Assembly: GCA_004376895.1 (NCBI GenBank)
Contig: SOIH01000118.1
Location: 1 to 56,678 of the forward strand
Reading direction: 5' to 3'
From: Anaerolineales bacterium
GTDB lineage: Bacteria > Chloroflexota > Anaerolineae > Anaerolineales > E44-bin32
DNA: 56,678 nucleotides
Shown here: positions 29,847 to 39,298 of the stretch, in pieces
Layout: every line of letters begins with the position of its first letter
How positions within the stretch are numbered: position 1 is the stretch's first letter
Notes under the pieces: generated by a model
What the model was told of the DNA's origin: nothing
What the model saw: only the letters and a program-made list of their open reading frames with translations
Databases searched by the model: none
Translations under genes and position numbers: made by a program

Positions 29847-30515
29847 ATGTCAGAGAAAATGATCCTTACACTGGCAATCATCGGCGGCACCGGAAAGCTT
29901 GGACCGGGGCTGGCGGCGCGCTGGGCAGGTGCGGGCTATCGCGTGGTTATCGGTTCGCGAAAAGCCAAGAAGGCGCGGCGGATCGCAGATGAACTGAATG
30001 AGACGCTTGGGATAGAGACAATTGTAGGTGTGGAGAACGCAGAAGCCGCAGCCCAAGCTGATATCTGCATCCTCACCGTGGAAGCAAGCGCACATGAAGC
30101 CATCGTCAATCAACTTAAGGGGGTCTTAGAGGGAAAAATCGTCGTCGATACAACAGCACGGGTCGATTTCAAGGATCCCCAACCGCCTGCACCTCCGGCA
30201 GCAGCGAGAATGGCGCAGGATCAGTTCGGATCGGAAGCGCGCGTCGTGGCGGCATTCCAAACGATCCCGGCTCATCGATTGAGCGAGGATCTGGATCAGC
30301 CGCTGGATCTGGACGTCCTCGTTTGTTCCGACGATCTGGAAGCTGCGCAAGAGGTGATCAAGCTCGCTGAAGGGGCGGAGATGAATGCTTTTTATGCCGG
30401 TGGGTTGGATAATGCGATTACCCTGGAGGGCATCTCGGCTCTGTTGATCAACCTGAATAAACATCACGATGTCAAAACCACGACGTTCAAGGTCTCGGGG
30501 CTGAACGCTGGATGA
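29847..30515 (+). CDS. npdG: NADPH-dependent F420 reductase-like protein
   Basis: 'LAIIGGTGKLGPGLAARWAGAGYRVVIGSRKAKKARRIADELNE', 'VDTTARVDFKDPQPPAPPAAARMAQDQFG', 'VVAAFQTIPAHRLSE'. ATG 29847 chosen; the upstream extension runs into the pseudogene. Confidence 0.88.
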   Translation: MSEKMILTLAIIGGTGKLGPGLAARWAGAGYRVVIGSRKAKKARRIADELNETLGIETIVGVENAEAAAQADICILTVEASAHEAIVNQLKGVLEGKIVVDTTARVDFKDPQPPAPPAAARMAQDQFGSEARVVAAFQTIPAHRLSEDLDQPLDLDVLVCSDDLEAAQEVIKLAEGAEMNAFYAGGLDNAITLEGISALLINLNKHHDVKTTTFKVSGLNAG

Positions 30516-31282
30516 GTCAGCAGCAGATGACCTTCACTGCACTGCCGGATATCCCTCTCATCCGACCGGGTGACGATCTCGTCGCGATTACTCTCGCGGG
30601 GTTGAGTGCCGCCGGGGTGACACTGCGCGATGGCGACGTGATCGTGGTCGGGCAGAAGATCATCTCAAAAGCGGAGGGGCGTTTCGTAGATCTGAAGCAG
30701 ATCCACCCCTCGCCCGAGGCGGATGCGCTTGCGGATGAGACCGGCAAGGACCCGCGACTGGTGGAGCTCATCCTGCGCGAGAGCGCGGAGGTCCTGCGCA
30801 AACGCGAAAACCTGATCATCGTGGATCACCGGTTGGGTTTTGTATGCGCTAATGCAGGGATCGACCGCTCCAATATCGAGGAGGAAAATGGTGACGAATG
30901 GGTCCTCCTCCTTCCGGAAGACCCTGAGATATCGGCCAGAGAACTGCGCGACGGACTTCAGACGGCAAGCGGGGTGGAGATCGGTGTTTTAATTAACGAC
31001 TCACACGGTCGGTCCTGGCGCATGGGGACGGTGGGGGTTTGCATCGGGGTGGCCGGGTTTCCTGCGGTAGTCGATCTGCGCGGCCAGAAGGATCTCTTTG
31101 GGTATACCTTACGCAGCACTGTGATTGGGCTTGCGGACGAAATCGCAGCAGGCGCATCCGCACTTATGGGGCAGGCGGATGAGAAATTACCGGTGATTCA
31201 CGTCCGTGGCTTACCATACCCACTGAGAGAGGGGTCACTATCGGAAATTCTCCGAGAGAAGGAATTAGATTTGTTTCGATAG
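30512..31282 (+). CDS. cofE: Coenzyme F420-0:L-glutamate ligase
   Basis: '[18 protein letters not shown]', '[22 protein letters not shown]', '[36 protein letters not shown]', '[22 protein letters not shown]'. Confidence 0.95.
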   Translation: MSQQQMTFTALPDIPLIRPGDDLVAITLAGLSAAGVTLRDGDVIVVGQKIISKAEGRFVDLKQIHPSPEADALADETGKDPRLVELILRESAEVLRKRENLIIVDHRLGFVCANAGIDRSNIEEENGDEWVLLLPEDPEISARELRDGLQTASGVEIGVLINDSHGRSWRMGTVGVCIGVAGFPAVVDLRGQKDLFGYTLRSTVIGLADEIAAGASALMGQADEKLPVIHVRGLPYPLREGSLSEILREKELDLFR

Positions 31283-31432
31283 GTCAATTGGATGAAGATT
31301 GAAAAACGACAACCCTCCCTATTGTCCGTCGCCGGGTAGTCCACCTGAACGATGGAGACCGCGCGGGTTTGAAGACGATCTGTAAATCCCATCTTAGCAT
31401 TCTGGACGGAGTACGGAAAAGGAGCAATTAAT

Positions 31433-31831
31433 TTGAACGCAATCCCCGAATCGCACCGTGATTTGGTCACGGATGATAAGAAAGCATTTGCATCCCTTGC
31501 TACATTGATGGACGACGGTAGCCCTCAAGTGACGCCAGTCTGGTTCGATGTAGAAGGGGATTTTCTGCGAATAAATACCGTCAGAGGGCGCGTTAAAGAT
31601 AGGAATATGGCTTCGCGAGGGGAAGTAGCGGTTCTGATCATGGATCCTGAGGATCCTTATCGATATATTCACATCCGCGGGACCGTTGCCGCTGAGCGTG
31701 AGGATGATGCTGTCGAACATACACATTTACTCGCAAGGAAATACTTGGGCGTTGATAAGAATCCATGGCATGAGGGACAATCTCGAGTCATCTTCCTGAT
31801 TCGGCCAGACACCGTGAGCACGATGGGATGA
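31433..31831 (+). CDS. PPOX-class F420-dependent oxidoreductase (split-barrel)
   Basis: 'AFASLATLMDDGSPQVTPVWFDVEGDFLRINTVRGRVKDRNM', 'YIHIRGTVA'. Confidence 0.88.
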   Translation: MNAIPESHRDLVTDDKKAFASLATLMDDGSPQVTPVWFDVEGDFLRINTVRGRVKDRNMASRGEVAVLIMDPEDPYRYIHIRGTVAAEREDDAVEHTHLLARKYLGVDKNPWHEGQSRVIFLIRPDTVSTMG

Positions 31832-32442
31832 GCGAATCCACTTCGACGCTCTATCGCATTATCCAGGAGCGCCGCTCGATCCGCCGGTTTGATGGCTCTT
31901 CGATCCCGCCCGAAGTCCTCCAGCGCGTATTGGAGGCGGCGACGATGGCGCCATCTGCTCATAACCGGCAACCCTGGCGTTTCGTGATCATCACAACTAT
32001 GGAGGATAAGCGGTCCCTTGCGAATGCGCTGGGCGAACGGCTGGCCGAGGATAGGCTGGCCGATGGAGATGACCCCGGCCAGATCGAGAGGGATGTGGCT
32101 CAATCAATAGAGCGGATTTCTAACGCTCCGGTGGTGGTGATCGGCTGCCTATCGATGGAAGATATGGATATTTATCCTGATGAACGGAGGATCACAGCAG
32201 AATACAATATGGCGGTCCAAAGTGTATCCATGGCTGCACAGAACCTGCTTCTTGCAGCCCATGCTGAGGGCCTGGGTGCGTGCTGGCTGTGCGCACCACT
32301 CTTCGCTAAAGATTTAGTCCGGGAGGAATTGAGCCTTCCTGAGGGGTGGGAACCTCAAGGGTTGATCATACTCGGATATCCTGCGGAGGCGGGCCAGGGA
32401 CGCCCGCGCCGCCTAGTAGACGAAGTGTCAATATGGCGCTGA
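31828..32442 (+). CDS. Nitroreductase-family protein resembling the C-terminal FMN domain of FbiB
   Basis: 'IIQERRSIRRFDGSSIPPEVLQRVLEAATMAPSAHNRQPWRF', 'SVSMAAQNLLLAAHAEGLGACWLCAPLF', 'PEGWEPQGLIILGYPAE'; 4-nt overlap with the PPOX gene. Confidence 0.85.
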   Translation: MSESTSTLYRIIQERRSIRRFDGSSIPPEVLQRVLEAATMAPSAHNRQPWRFVIITTMEDKRSLANALGERLAEDRLADGDDPGQIERDVAQSIERISNAPVVVIGCLSMEDMDIYPDERRITAEYNMAVQSVSMAAQNLLLAAHAEGLGACWLCAPLFAKDLVREELSLPEGWEPQGLIILGYPAEAGQGRPRRLVDEVSIWR

Positions 32443-33386
32443 AGATCACAGCACTCGCTGGTGGAACGGGTGGAGCGAAACTCATAGATGGTCTGACCGG
32501 GTTATTGAGTCCGGAGATGCTGACCCTTGTAGTCAATACCGGAGATGATTTTGAGCATCTGGGACTCGCCATCTCACCCGATCTTGATACAGTGACGTAC
32601 ACATTGGCTGGTCTCGCTAATCCCCAGTCAGGTTGGGGTCGAACAGATGAGACCTGGAATTTCCTGCAAACGCTTAAGGAATTTGGAAGCCCGGTCTGGT
32701 TCCGGCTGGGGGATCGAGATTTGGCGCTTCATGTTGAGCGAACACGGAGGATGAAAGCCGGGCAATCCTTGAGTGAGGTGATCCGGACATTCCGCCGCAT
32801 ATTTGGTATTGCTCATGTCATTCTGCCAATGTCCGATGACCCAGTAAGAACGATCGTTGAGACGGATGATGGGGATATTCCCTTTCAGGAATATTTCGTT
32901 AAGCACTCACATGAACCGCAGGTGAAGGGATTTCGGTTTGAAGGCATCGAGCATGCAAAACCAGCGCCGGGATTCCTGCAGGCGATTGAGGATTCCGATG
33001 CTGTGATTCTCTGTCCTTCCAATCCTTGGGTTAGCATCGACCCGATCCTCGCTATAAGAGGTGTGCGCGAGGCGCTCGAGGGGAAAGTAACGGTGAGTAT
33101 ATCCCCAATCATAGGAGGCCAGGCTGTTCGTGGGCCAGCCGCGAAGATGTTCGCAGCTATGGGAATTGAACCCTCCGCCCGCGCAGTCGCTGAGCATTAC
33201 AGGCAGATCCTGTCGGGGATTTTGATCGACGAAGTCGACGCAGAGCTCGCTCCGGAAATTGAAGCCCTTGGGATTAGAGCCAAGGTCACGCATATATTGA
33301 TGATGACTCAACCCGATCGGAAAAGATTGGCGGAGGAAGTGTTGGCGTTTACAGCGGAGCTGATCGAAGCGGAGTCGCGGCAATGA
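32433..33386 (+). CDS. cofD: 2-phospho-L-lactate (or PEP) transferase
   Basis: 'ITALAGGTGGAKLIDGL', 'VVNTGDDFEHLGLAISPDLDTVTYTLAGL', 'GWGRTDETWNFL', 'LPMSDDPVRTIVETDDG', 'CPSNPWVSIDPIL'. Start ATG 32433. Confidence 0.95.
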   Translation: MALKITALAGGTGGAKLIDGLTGLLSPEMLTLVVNTGDDFEHLGLAISPDLDTVTYTLAGLANPQSGWGRTDETWNFLQTLKEFGSPVWFRLGDRDLALHVERTRRMKAGQSLSEVIRTFRRIFGIAHVILPMSDDPVRTIVETDDGDIPFQEYFVKHSHEPQVKGFRFEGIEHAKPAPGFLQAIEDSDAVILCPSNPWVSIDPILAIRGVREALEGKVTVSISPIIGGQAVRGPAAKMFAAMGIEPSARAVAEHYRQILSGILIDEVDAELAPEIEALGIRAKVTHILMMTQPDRKRLAEEVLAFTAELIEAESRQ

Positions 33387-34018
33387 CTCTTTGGGCGATT
33401 GTCCCAGTGAAACCTTTGCGGACAGCGAAGTCGCGTTTGTCCTCTGTATTGACCAGGGATGAGCGTGAGATATTGAGTCAACGGATGCTGATTAACACTC
33501 TCGATCTGCTTCGAGAGGTAAAAGAAATCGAGCGGACGCTTGTCGTCAGCCGCGATACTAAAGCGCTCTCGATCGCTCGGAAACATGGTGCACGGACGGT
33601 GGCCGAGAATGGTGCACCGGAATTGAACAATGCGTTGCTCCGGGCCACGGTTGTCGCCCAGCAGTACGACATAAGCGGGGTATTGGTCATCCCGGCTGAT
33701 CTACCTTTACTGAGTATGGACGACGTTGAAAAATTGATCTGCAGTGCCACAGATCCCCCCGTCGTGGTTATCGCCCCTGATCGTCGTGGCAGCGGGACCA
33801 ATGCATTGCTATCTTCCCCACCCGGTTTGATCGAGTATGATTTTGGCACCGACAGTTTTGAGCGACATGTCGCGCGTGCGAAGTCGGCAGGCGTACGACT
33901 TGTTGTATGTGAAAACCCATCCATCGGGCTTGATGTTGACCTTCCGGAGGATCTTGAATATCTGCGCGAAGGCTTTAATGTCGAATTCATTCAAGATTTA
34001 AAGGAGAGTCGCTCATGA
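33383..34018 (+). CDS. cofC: 2-phospho-L-lactate guanylyltransferase
   Basis: '[33 protein letters not shown]', '[18 protein letters not shown]', '[13 protein letters not shown]'. Confidence 0.94.
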   Translation: MTLWAIVPVKPLRTAKSRLSSVLTRDEREILSQRMLINTLDLLREVKEIERTLVVSRDTKALSIARKHGARTVAENGAPELNNALLRATVVAQQYDISGVLVIPADLPLLSMDDVEKLICSATDPPVVVIAPDRRGSGTNALLSSPPGLIEYDFGTDSFERHVARAKSAGVRLVVCENPSIGLDVDLPEDLEYLREGFNVEFIQDLKESRS

Positions 34019-35016
34019 GCCTGAATCGCGTTGGTTTATACCTACAGGATACCCACGATCTTCGGAGTGGGTTGGACACCATTCGATATGCGGAGGAGAA
34101 GGGGTTTGATGGAGTTTGGCAAGCAGAGTCGCGTCTTGTACGAGATGCGATTGTGCCGATGGCAGCTTATGCTGCTGTCTCAGAAAAAATAAAAGTTGGC
34201 TCAGGCGTGATCAATAATTGGACGCGTAACATTGGCCTTCTGGCTGCGACCCTTCTCACACTCGATGATCTGGCGCCGGATCGAATTATCTGCGGTATCG
34301 GGGCGTGGTGGGATCCTCTGGCGAAGAATGTTGGCATCGAACGTAAAAAACCACTCAAGGCGATGCGGGAAACTGTGGAGGTCCTGCGACGATTGCTCAA
34401 TATGGAGCGAGTGACCTTCCACGGCGAATTTCACCACGTGGATGGAATAGAACTCGACGTAGTCCATGGACGGCGCGAGGCTCGAAATGTACCAATTTAC
34501 ATCGGCGCTACTGGACCGAAGATGATGGAGTTAGCCGGAGTTATTTCCGACGGTGTAGTCATGAATTACTGTGTCCCACCGGATTACTCCGCTCGAATGT
34601 TAGAACACTTGGAGAACGGCGTGAAAAAGGCAGGACGTTCGCTCGATGATCTTGACCGCCCACAACTGGTCGTGTGTTCTATAGATCACGATGAAAACAA
34701 GGCTCTGGATAGGAGTCGAGAATTACTCACACAGTACCTTGCTCAACAACCGCACATCGCCAAGGCGAGTGGTGTATCTCAGGAGGTCGTGCAGGAGATC
34801 CAATCCATCCTCACTTGGCCTGCCACACACGAACAGATTCATAGTGCGAAACACCTGGTCCCGGATGAGTTGATTTCTCGGATAACCGCTTCCGGGACAC
34901 CTGAGCAAGCCAAAGCGAAGGTACAGGAGTACCTCGATCATGGCGCGACATGCCCAATACTTTATTCTGTTGGAGGGGATGTCAATCTTCTTATCGATAC
35001 CTTTAGCCCGTTGTAA
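34015..35016 (+). CDS. LLM-class F420-dependent oxidoreductase (Mer-like)
   Basis: '[20 protein letters not shown]', '[13 protein letters not shown]', '[17 protein letters not shown]', '[26 protein letters not shown]'; 4-nt overlap with cofC. Confidence 0.9.
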   Translation: MSLNRVGLYLQDTHDLRSGLDTIRYAEEKGFDGVWQAESRLVRDAIVPMAAYAAVSEKIKVGSGVINNWTRNIGLLAATLLTLDDLAPDRIICGIGAWWDPLAKNVGIERKKPLKAMRETVEVLRRLLNMERVTFHGEFHHVDGIELDVVHGRREARNVPIYIGATGPKMMELAGVISDGVVMNYCVPPDYSARMLEHLENGVKKAGRSLDDLDRPQLVVCSIDHDENKALDRSRELLTQYLAQQPHIAKASGVSQEVVQEIQSILTWPATHEQIHSAKHLVPDELISRITASGTPEQAKAKVQEYLDHGATCPILYSVGGDVNLLIDTFSPL

Positions 35017-35037
35017 TAATTCCGGTAGGTAAGAGGA

Positions 35038-35101
35038 GGCAACGAAGAATCTCAACGATGTATATAAAAGTCACTGTGGTTGGGCGAGATTCTTCGTTGC
35101 C
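35038..35101. repeat. Perfect 16-bp inverted repeat (possible MITE/REP-like element or mRNA hairpin)
   Basis: GGCAACGAAGAATCTC (35038-35053) / GAGATTCTTCGTTGCC (35086-35101). Confidence 0.75.
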
Positions 35102-35190
35102 CCCCTCATCAGAATGACGATGCCGCGAGGAGCCTGAATAATTACTTAATAACAAAAAACCACTGTAGTAGGAAGAAAGGGAGAAGTCCA

Positions 35191-37695
35191 ATGAATAAAG
35201 ATCAATATGGTCCCGAGCTCATAATGACGGCCCATCAGTTCCAAGCGGAGCTTCTCCGCTGCGAGTACTGTGATGAGCAACCGTGCACGGCGGCCTGTCC
35301 CTGCGATTGTTCGCCCTTTGATTTCATCATGGCGGCTCGAGGAGGGAATCCTCCAGACATCAGGCGTTCAGCCGGCGAGGTAATGAGCAAAAATCCGCTC
35401 GGGGGTGTATGCGGGATGGTTTGCCCAGATACCCTTTGTATGGCTGCCTGCACCCACAAGCTCTTTGATGGAGCCATCAATATTCCCCGGGTGCAGGCGA
35501 CAATAGTCGAGATGGCGAAAAATCTCGGTGGAATCCCGAAGTTTTCAACCTCGAAAGCCAACGGAATGAAAGTTGCGGTTGTTGGCGGAGGCCCGGCTGG
35601 TCTCGCGGCTACTGCCTCCCTGGCGCAGATGGGATACGCCGTTGATATCTTCGATGCTCGTGATCAACTCGGCGGCATGATGACACTTATACCCGACCAC
35701 CGCCTCGACAAGAAGGTGATGGAGACGGATATTGATTTCATCCTGTCACTTGGGGAGATCTCAACGAAGCTGGGATCCAAGGTCGAGGAACCCAAGGATC
35801 TACTCGCACAGGGCTATGACGCTGTCTGTATCGCCGCCGGCCTCTGGGAACCGATCCACCTTGGCATCGAGAACGAAGATTTAGCCATATCGATGGTCGA
35901 TCTACTTGCAAGACCTGATGCTTACGATTTCGAGGGGCGTGTGGCGGTCATCGGCGGAGGCGCGACCGCTATAGATTGCGCCATCACTGCGAAAGGTCGA
36001 GGGGCAAAGAACGTCGAACTCTTCATGCTCGAGAAGCTCGCAGAGATGCCTCTTACCGCCAACGAACGGCAGGAATTGCTGGACTATGACATCGAGGTCA
36101 ACGGGCGAATTCGTGTAGGCAAGATCAATAAGGAAGGACAGGGCATCGGAGGAATCGAGACGATTAAGGTTCAGCTCCCGCAGGATAAATCCTTCACACC
36201 TGCTGATGTCCAAGATGTGAGTGGGACCGAGGGTGTCAGGACAGACTTCGATGCCGTAATCGTAGCGATCGGAATGCGATCTACACTTGCGATCGGTCAG
36301 ACCGAGGGTCTTTTCTATGCTGGTGACATGGCCGCCGGTCCGACGACTGTAGTCGAGGCATCCGCATCCGGCAAGAATGCGGCGGTCGAAATCGATGCCT
36401 ACCTGAAAGGCTTGAAGAAGCCTGTTGTTGAAAAGGCGACAAAGTCCTGCTTTACCTTGCCAGGCTTCGCCCCCGTACCGGTCTCCCTTGAGGCTGATTT
36501 CTTTGGCAGGCCGATCCGCTCACCTTACCTGCTTTCGGCTGCTCCACCCACGGACGGGCTGGAACAGATGAATATAGCTTACGAGGCTGGCTGGGCTGGC
36601 GGTGTACTGAAGACCGCTTTCGACAATATCCCGATCCACATTCCTTCCGAGTACATGTTCAGCTTCGGGCCCTACACGTACGCAAACTGTGATAACGTCT
36701 CAGGGCACTCACTCGATCGCTCCTGCAGTGAGATTGAGCAACTGGTAAAGCAATGGCCAGACCGGCTCACCATGGGCTCGACGGGCGGCCCGGTTACTGG
36801 GGATGACGAATCCGATGCTGCCGTGTGGCAATCTAATACGAAAAAACTCGAAGCAGCTGGTGCGATGGGTATCGAGTATTCCCTATCTTGCCCACAAGGC
36901 GGTGATGGGACCGAGGGTGACATTGTCTCTCAGAACGCAAAGCTCACTGCCAAGATCATCGACTGGATCATGGCGGTTGGATCCCCTGACATCCCGAAGC
37001 TCTTCAAACTGACCGCTGCGGTGACATCGATTGTGCCGATCCTGCGCGCCATCAAGGAGGTATTCGAGCGGTATCCTGACAAGAAGGGAGGGGTCACTCT
37101 TGCCAACACGTTCCCTACCCTCGCATTTCGATCGGCTAACGGTAATCGTGTGTGGGAAGAAGGCATCGTTGTTGGAATGAGCGGTGAGGGTGTCGCGCCG
37201 ATCTCGTACCTCACATTAGCGACGGCAGTGCCGGAGGGCGTGGCAATCTCAGGCAACGCCGGACCAATGGACTACAAGGCGGCCATGAATTTCCTGGCTC
37301 TTGGTGTCAAGACTGTCCAATTCTGCACGATTGTCATGAAACACGGGTATGGGATCATCGATGAAATCGAGTCTGGCACTGCGTATCTCATGCAGGAGCG
37401 TGGGATTAAATCCATCAAGGAACTCATTGGAATCGCTCAGCCCGATGCAATTACCGACTTCATGGATTTAACTCCGGTTAAAAAGGTCTCTTCCTTCGAC
37501 CACGACTTGTGCGTCTCTTGCGGCAACTGTGCTCGCTGTCCTTATCTAGCCATCGAACTCGACGATCGTGGACTTCCCACGTCAGATCCAGCGAAGTGCA
37601 TCGGGTGCTCAATCTGTGCGCTGAAGTGTTTCGTCGGTGCCATTACTATGCGAGAACGAACCCCTGAAGAGTTCGAGATATTGAAGGAACACTAA
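35191..37695 (+). CDS. Fused PreT-PreA-like (dihydropyrimidine dehydrogenase-like) Fe-S flavoprotein
   Basis: N-term 'CEYCDEQPCTAACPCDCSPFDF..NPLGGVCGMVCPDTLCMAAC', Rossmann 'VAVVGGGPAGLAATASLAQMGYAV', DHOD-like 'SPYLLSAAPPTDGLEQMNIAYEAGWAGGVLKT', 'FKLTAAVTSI', C-term 2x[4Fe-4S] 'CVSCGNCARCP..CIGCSICALKC'. Start ATG 35191. Confidence 0.9.
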   Translation: MNKDQYGPELIMTAHQFQAELLRCEYCDEQPCTAACPCDCSPFDFIMAARGGNPPDIRRSAGEVMSKNPLGGVCGMVCPDTLCMAACTHKLFDGAINIPRVQATIVEMAKNLGGIPKFSTSKANGMKVAVVGGGPAGLAATASLAQMGYAVDIFDARDQLGGMMTLIPDHRLDKKVMETDIDFILSLGEISTKLGSKVEEPKDLLAQGYDAVCIAAGLWEPIHLGIENEDLAISMVDLLARPDAYDFEGRVAVIGGGATAIDCAITAKGRGAKNVELFMLEKLAEMPLTANERQELLDYDIEVNGRIRVGKINKEGQGIGGIETIKVQLPQDKSFTPADVQDVSGTEGVRTDFDAVIVAIGMRSTLAIGQTEGLFYAGDMAAGPTTVVEASASGKNAAVEIDAYLKGLKKPVVEKATKSCFTLPGFAPVPVSLEADFFGRPIRSPYLLSAAPPTDGLEQMNIAYEAGWAGGVLKTAFDNIPIHIPSEYMFSFGPYTYANCDNVSGHSLDRSCSEIEQLVKQWPDRLTMGSTGGPVTGDDESDAAVWQSNTKKLEAAGAMGIEYSLSCPQGGDGTEGDIVSQNAKLTAKIIDWIMAVGSPDIPKLFKLTAAVTSIVPILRAIKEVFERYPDKKGGVTLANTFPTLAFRSANGNRVWEEGIVVGMSGEGVAPISYLTLATAVPEGVAISGNAGPMDYKAAMNFLALGVKTVQFCTIVMKHGYGIIDEIESGTAYLMQERGIKSIKELIGIAQPDAITDFMDLTPVKKVSSFDHDLCVSCGNCARCPYLAIELDDRGLPTSDPAKCIGCSICALKCFVGAITMRERTPEEFEILKEH

Positions 37696-37873
37696 TCAAG
37701 CTTTTAAGGAGAGATTTTGCAAAAGTATGCGTAGTATTAATGGGAAGAAAAAGATTGGCATAAGACACATGTACCCTTGGTGTTAATGTCGGTTTGATCC
37801 CATTCGATCATGAAAAAGTAACCGGCAAATGCTATCCGACGTTTCTTGGTTCATTATTGCAAAGGAGCTGTCA

Positions 37874-39193
37874 ATGACAATACGATTTGAGAATGGCATT
37901 GTTGCTACGTTGGGCAAGGATAACCGAGTCCTGTGGAACGGAACAGTCGTTACTGACGAGGATCGAATCGCAGCGGTTGGCGATGCAGCTGAGATGGCAG
38001 AACGATTTCCTGACGCTGAGGTTGTCGACTGCTCAGGTAAGATCGTTTTACCTGGTTTCATATGCGCCCACCATCACTTTTACTCGACCATGGCCCGCGG
38101 TATGGCTCCACCAGGGGAGCCGGCTTCCAACTTTGTTGAGATCCTTGAGCGGTTTTGGTGGAAACTCGACATGGCGCTCTCTGAGGAGGATATCACCCTT
38201 TCGGCCAAGATCCCTCTTATTGAGTGCATCCGCAATGGAACGACCACAATCATCGACCATCATGCTTCTCCCTCACACCGTGATGGGTCGCTTGACCTTA
38301 TCGAAGATGCGGTACGTGAGGCTGGTCTTCGAGCATCCCTTTGTTACGAGGTTTCGGATCGCAATATACCTGGTGGCGGGACCGCCGAGAACGAACGTTT
38401 CATCAAGAAGATCGGTAAGGGCGATGGCCAGATTGCAGCTATGATGGGTTTGCATGCATCCTTCACCGTATCGGACGAGACGGTTGAGACGTGTGTAGGG
38501 ATCGCCAAGGACGCTGGTGTGGGTTGTCACATCCACGTGGCCGAAGATCTTGCCGATCGGGAAGATTCCATAGCGAAATTCGGGGAACCTACGGTAAAAC
38601 GATTACACGGGCTTAAAGCAACTGGCGAACGTTCAATCTTCGTCCACTGTATTCATATTGACGAATCCGAGATGGATGTTCTCGCCGATACGAAAACAAT
38701 CGCAGTACACAACCCCGAATCGAACATGAATAATGCAGTCGGCGTTACCAAACTGCTTGACCTGCTTAAAAAGGGTGTGTTGGTTGGGTTGGGAACCGAT
38801 GGGATGTCCTCGGATATGCTTTCCCAGATGCGTTGCACCTATTTACTTCACAGGCTTGACAATAGGGATCCGCGTGTGGCTTTTATGGAGGCGCCGCAAT
38901 TGCTGCTGCAGAACAATGCTGAGATCTGCGAGCGCCAGTTTGGCATACGCTTGGGTGAGATCGCGGAGGGTCGTCCTGCTGATCTTGCCATCATCGATTA
39001 CCTGCCCCCTACGCCGCTTGATGAGACCAACTTCCTTGGACACCTCATTTTCGGTTTGGTAGATGCTACTGTCGACACGACAGTCTGTAAAGGAAAGATC
39101 CTGATGAGGGGTAAGAAGATACTCTCTCTTGACGAAGAACGCATCGCAGCCCGTTCACGTGAGCTTGCGCCGAAGATGTGGCAGCGTTTGTAA
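37874..39193 (+). CDS. ssnA: Putative aminohydrolase SsnA
   Basis: 'ICAHHHFYSTMARGMAPPGEPASNFVEILERFWWKLDMALSEEDI', 'HHASPSH', 'GCHIHVAED', 'VHCIHIDESEMDVLADT', 'HNPESNMNNAVGVTKLLDLLKKGVLVGLGTDGMSSDM'. Confidence 0.93.
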   Translation: MTIRFENGIVATLGKDNRVLWNGTVVTDEDRIAAVGDAAEMAERFPDAEVVDCSGKIVLPGFICAHHHFYSTMARGMAPPGEPASNFVEILERFWWKLDMALSEEDITLSAKIPLIECIRNGTTTIIDHHASPSHRDGSLDLIEDAVREAGLRASLCYEVSDRNIPGGGTAENERFIKKIGKGDGQIAAMMGLHASFTVSDETVETCVGIAKDAGVGCHIHVAEDLADREDSIAKFGEPTVKRLHGLKATGERSIFVHCIHIDESEMDVLADTKTIAVHNPESNMNNAVGVTKLLDLLKKGVLVGLGTDGMSSDMLSQMRCTYLLHRLDNRDPRVAFMEAPQLLLQNNAEICERQFGIRLGEIAEGRPADLAIIDYLPPTPLDETNFLGHLIFGLVDATVDTTVCKGKILMRGKKILSLDEERIAARSRELAPKMWQRL

Positions 39194-39298
39194 GGTATCT
39201 TCGATATTGAACTGAAATACCTTGATGCTGCGGGTTCCAAGGCGGGTGGATTACTGGAAGAGCCTGACTATCTGCAACTGAGGTTTGCTCTGTGGATC

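Noticed and set aside
35191-37695. Loss of the mammalian DPD catalytic Cys as a stand-alone headline finding
   Set aside because: Bacterial PreA proteins may lack the same Cys (from memory); needs alignment, so only mentioned as a caveat.
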